DNA of 64,000 bases, taken from NCBI RefSeq assembly GCF_000002865.3, contig NW_001865056.1:152398-216397 (forward strand). The letters are read 5' to 3'. Under the pieces are notes generated by a model, which did no database searches, was not told the DNA's origin, and was given only the letters and a program-made list of their open reading frames with translations. The stretch comes from Monosiga brevicollis MX1 (taxonomy: Eukaryota > Opisthokonta > Choanoflagellata > Craspedida > Salpingoecidae). Below, piece by piece: positions 60,047 to 64,000 of the stretch (position 1 is the stretch's first letter; every line of letters begins with the position of its first letter). A program made the translations under genes and the position numbers.

Positions 60047-63000
60047 TTAAACGCGACCCACAGAAACAGTTGACGTTCGATCAGCCGTCTTTTCCAATTG
60101 GGAGCGAACAGTCTTGCTGTCGTCATCCTCCGCCCGATCTTGCATCTCCGTGCCGTTGGAGGTATTGGGATGCTCGGAAAGGGGCATGGCCGATGGGCCG
60201 ATAAAGCTCAAGACGACAGGAAGCAACACGGTGCCGTTGAGGAACGCGATCAGGATGATGACGGCGAACATCTTGAAATAAAAGTTTCTGTCGCAAACAG
60301 CAGGGCAAGACCATCAACAACAAGGGTGAGCAGATCAAAAACTGGGCCAACACAACATTTGGGTCGAACGAAAACAGGAGAGGCAAATGCCTAGGCAAAG
60401 GGCGACCAACTAACCGCAGGAACGGCGTTTGCGAGCCAGCAATGAAGAGCACGGCCAAGATGGACGAGACTGCACCATGCAGCATGGGTTGGCCCATGAA
60501 GCGAAGCGCCCGGACGATGCGGTCAGTTCGTTCTTCACCCTGCTCCACAAGAAACTCGTGCGCAATGTGTGATGTAAACTCGATGGACATGCCCAGAGAG
60601 AGGATAACGTTGGTGCTGCTAAAGGCGTTAACCTCCAGGTTGAGAAGGGGAAGGAAGCCAAGAACCTCAATGCCCACAACCAAAATGGTGAGGCAGAGAA
60701 GGAGGGAGGTGACAAGCGAGCACTGCAGCACAAAGGTGGCCGCAAAGATGCCGGCCAAAGAGAGACCGACAACCGTGAAGAGATCCTCAAAACTGGTCAA
60801 GTACTGCTCCCAGTAAATGTAGGGGTAGCCGATCACAAAGGTTTCAAACTCGGGGTCTGACGAGTCATCGTACTCGTCCAGTACCTCGTCGACGCGGTCG
60901 CGCGTGTCCTCAATTGCATCCAGAAAGTTGTCGGTAGAATCGAGGTTCTGGAGGTAGAATGTTCCGCGGGTAGAGTAGAGTGTGATGGTGGGAAAGTCGG
61001 GGTCGGATTCAGTTCCAACAATATCGAAGCAGCTCGTGTGCACGCCGTCCTCATCTTGACAAATGAGGTCGGGCAATGAAGTGACGCCGAGACCGCCCAG
61101 CCAGCCAGCGAATTCAGTGTAAAACTGGCTTTCTGGAACAGGGGTCAAATCGGACGTGTTGCCGTTGACTGAGCCCAGGAAACGGTGCAGCCAGTAGGTC
61201 GAAGAAATGGGGGCACCGTTATCCACCCACGGTGAAGTTTGCAGCGCTGCTGTGGCGGCCAGCAAAGTGGTTTGCATCTCCACGCTCTCAAAGCGACTTG
61301 AGGTGGTGATCATGTTGCTCGAGTAGAGCTGGAAATTTTCCTCCAGTAGCACGGCAAACTCGTGCTGGTAGGTACCATCTGGAGCCACCGTAGAGGTTCG
61401 CAAGCCCGTCTCATTCTCGAAAAAGCCCTGCCAAACCATCAGGCCAAAGAAGACGGCAAAGAGAACCAGAATCAAGATGCGCACAGGTGTTTTGACCAGG
61501 GCGGGGCCGTAATAGTTGCCGTAGAAGCGGCTATAGACGTCCTCGCTCTTGTTCGTCGCAGTTTCGTCGCCGCACTTGAAGCAATTCTCGCGACGGCCAG
61601 CCAGAACACGCGAGGCATCCAGCATGATCATGGGCACAAAGAGGAAGATCAGGAAGAGAAAGTTGACCACAACGCTGACCACCATCTGCTGACAAAACAG
61701 TTGCACAATGCGGACGGGCATACTGGCCGCTACGCCAAAGGCGACGGCGTTGACGACTGAGGTGAAAAAGACAGAGGGTCCAGCATCGGCCATGGTGCGA
61801 CCCATAACATCTTGCACAGTGCCACCCAGCGCAACCTCACGCGTGTAGGCGCGCAGCACGACAAATGCATCATCAATGCCGATGCCCAGGGCAATGAAAG
61901 GAATGACGTTGTTGCTGATCGGGGTGAATGGGATGCCAAACCAGGCTGTCAGACCAAGGGCAGCACCCGTGGAAAAGGCAATTACAATCACGCTACCGAC
62001 AGCGATCCAACCGTGCGAGTAGATTGAGTTGCGGAAATTGGTGAACTGCAAAAAGACATATGCAAGCATGGCCAAGTAGCCACCCACAAGTAGGCCCGTC
62101 TCCAGCTTGCTGGCCTCTTCGACGACATCATCCGTGGAGCGCCACGTGTTGAAGAAGAAGCTTTCGTCGGCATACTTGGGATCATCGCGGTAAATTGTCC
62201 CCTCGTCCTTGTTGGCCATGGGCAGAAAGGCATCAACAATCTTCTTTTCAAAGGCCAGCACAATGTCGCTACGCTCGTCTTCGGTCGTGTTAAAGCCGAG
62301 GCGTGTGTTGAGATTGTTGGTAAAGGTCAGCTGCTGGTGATCGTAGTTGTTAACCACGGTGCGCTGAGCGCCGACAGCGGCCAGGCTGGAATTGGTCAAG
62401 TAGCTGAGGTCACCCAGTGTGATTTTGTAGGGGACAGGAGAGGTGGACCAAGCCATGAAGCAGGCGTTGATGGGCTCACCAGCCAAAGATACCGTATCTG
62501 TGTTGCCAGCAATGCACTGGGTGGCAGACACGTTGTTATCAGAGTTGACAATGGCCTCCGAGTACAGCTCGAGGATCTCGGCATCGGTAAGGGTGCTCGT
62601 GGCGGTCGGGTGCGAGCCGTAGGCCGGGCGATGCCAGAAGCCAAAACCGAACAAAGTGGTCACACTCGAGATGAACTGCGTGTTGAGCTCGTTGGCAGTG
62701 AGGGCTGCAGTCGCCGCGACGGTTGGGAGAACAGACAAATAGGCTGCACCCTCGGTGGTTCCAGCAGCCGTAGCCATGGCTTGGCCACTGCCAAAGGGCT
62801 CGCTCGAGTTGAAAAACGTGGCCAAAGGCACGTAGGCCCCGACGGCGGCCATGCCGGCGGCAGTCTGATCGCCTGAGGATGCAAGCTCGGTCACAAAGGC
62901 TGTCTCGGCCGCCGTGAAGGCATCGTAGTTCTCAACACGGTACTGGTTGCTAAAATCGCCCGCTGTCGAGGACTTGAAGGACTGGAGGTAGATGGCATCC

Positions 63001-64000
63001 TTGACGGGTTGTAGGAGAGATGTGTCCAAGCACTGTGCCCGTGCCTCCTCAGCGGAGAGGCGGTTGAACCAGTAGTACATGTAGCGGGATACTCGGTCCA
63101 GCATCTTCATGCGCAGCGGGTAGTCAAAGTCACCCTCACGGAAAGCATCCAGGCCAGTTGAGCGCGTGCAGGGGAATCTAATGGGACAGGTTGTGACAGC
63201 CGACCGTGATGAGGAGAGACGCCTTGCGCTGGGGGCTTGGCGGGAGGTCAAGGACATCAAGCGCTTTAACAGACCGGTCAATGCCCCAGGTACGAGGAAG
63301 AGGGCGGAGTTGTTGATACACGGTCACTTCTTCTGGCATGAGCAGGGTACCCGCGTTGAGTTGGGTCACTTTGGCGGTGATGACGGCCAACGTGGTTGAC
63401 TGCGCCTCCGTCTGGAGACTGGACAGCGTTGTCAGAACAAGGCCCACGGCGGTAGCGGCATCAGCACCGTTCTATTGAGTGCAAGTTAAAAAAGGAAATG
63501 AGCAAGCACGAAAAAAAAATACAAAAAAAAAAACAAAAAACAAACAAACACCGCAACAGAGTATTGTCATCGCGACACCACGTACGCCACCAGCCGCAAC
63601 GTAGAAGGTGGCAAGCTGATTCTGGTTGGCGCTATCGGTGAGATCGGCACCGGCGGCGATCATATTCAAGGCCTCGGTGGTGATGTTAGTCAGGGCGGTG
63701 CTGTCCAGGCTGAGGCCGGCGTCTGATTCAGCAGCCGCAACAGCAGCAGGGGCTGCAGTTTGGACGTAGACAAAGCCCACTTGCTGCTGGAAAGCCGTAG
63801 AATAGGGATTACCACCGCCGCCCAGCAGGGCATCAAAAGCGGCTCCACTCGCAGTCAGGCCAGGGTCACTCCAGTCGGCACCGTTCATGGCAGCTCGCTG
63901 GGCGGCCAGAGTGTCGGGGTAGATGTTGGTCACGATGGAGGCATAGTTATCGTGAGTGTAATCAGCAACGCACTTGGCGACGGCCTGGTAGCCATGGCCA
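60047..64000 (-). CDS. Patched/NPC1-like RND transporter with sterol-sensing domain, N-terminus beyond right edge
   Basis: Polytopic RND-superfamily membrane protein, likely moving sterols or lipids. The last exon (about 60285-60047) has FAVIILIAFLNGTVLLPVVLSFIGP, then a Ser/Thr/Asp-rich cytoplasmic tail. The large exon, from about 60412 to near 63180, encodes both membrane blocks: the SSD-like first (LLVGGYLAMLAYVFLQF; ISNNVIPFIALGIGIDDAF with the RND aspartates) and the second (FEDLFTVVGLSLAGIFAATF; ILSLGMSIEFTSHIAHEFLV). Long extracellular loops lie before each. The loop segment FPCTRSTGLDAFREGDFDYP is typical of Niemann-Pick/Patched-related proteins of protists. Further N-terminal exons at about 63275-63475 and 63585-64000 are Ala/Thr-rich luminal sequence and continue off the window. 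It is not clearly NPC1, Patched or Dispatched. Confidence 0.85.

Overview
This window looks like nuclear DNA from a choanoflagellate, most likely Monosiga or a close relative. That is an inference from gene content and style. Nearly every gene is cut by many short introns (roughly 60-300 bp, GT-AG), genes are packed with under 1 kb between them, and the set mixes animal-type genes (polypeptide GalNAc-transferase, TMEM129, a PH/RasGAP protein), a ciliary gene (IFT38) and general eukaryotic genes. Simple repeats such as (GA)n, (CA)n and (CT)n fill many gaps. There is one 50-base assembly gap. I saw no bacterial operons, CRISPR arrays or convincing virus-like elements.

Layout from left to right. 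WDR1/AIP1 (-, cut by the left edge), then eIF3a (+), whose third intron holds two related C/D-box snoRNA candidates. Then a small endosulfine/ARPP19-like gene (-), an orphan Rossmann-type exon (-) and a nicotinamidase with an unfamiliar N-terminal region (+). A PH/RasGAP gene (+) spans the assembly gap, followed by an SLC25 mitochondrial carrier (-), Nup85 (+), a double-hotdog thioesterase (-) and the EngB-type GTPase GTPBP8 (-). Next come a small unrecognised three-exon gene (-) and an unrecognised ORF (+). Then a ten-exon gene for an RNA-repair megaprotein (-), a polypeptide GalNAc-transferase (+), WDR3/UTP12 (-), TMEM129 (+), IFT38/CLUAP1 (+), and a Patched/NPC1-like RND transporter (-) cut by the right edge.

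The standout is the RNA-repair gene at 39002-44599. Nine introns join in phase into one polypeptide of about 1,540 residues. It carries an MJ1316 (DUF504) RNA-end recognition domain, a 2H phosphoesterase, a P-loop polynucleotide-kinase-like domain, a second 2H-like domain, a HAD phosphatase domain, a polymerase-beta-type nucleotidyltransferase with a poly(A)-polymerase-like helical part, and an R3H domain. This could process, heal and extend broken RNA ends in one molecule. The second point of interest is the snoRNA pair: one guide points to an adenosine in the large-subunit peptidyl-transferase region that is, as I recall, methylated in yeast.

Several genes belong to ribosome biology and translation (eIF3a, WDR3, the snoRNAs), but I see no sign of co-regulation beyond neighbouring divergent promoters. 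Exon boundaries come from reading splice signals and matching remembered family sequences. No alignments or transcripts were used.
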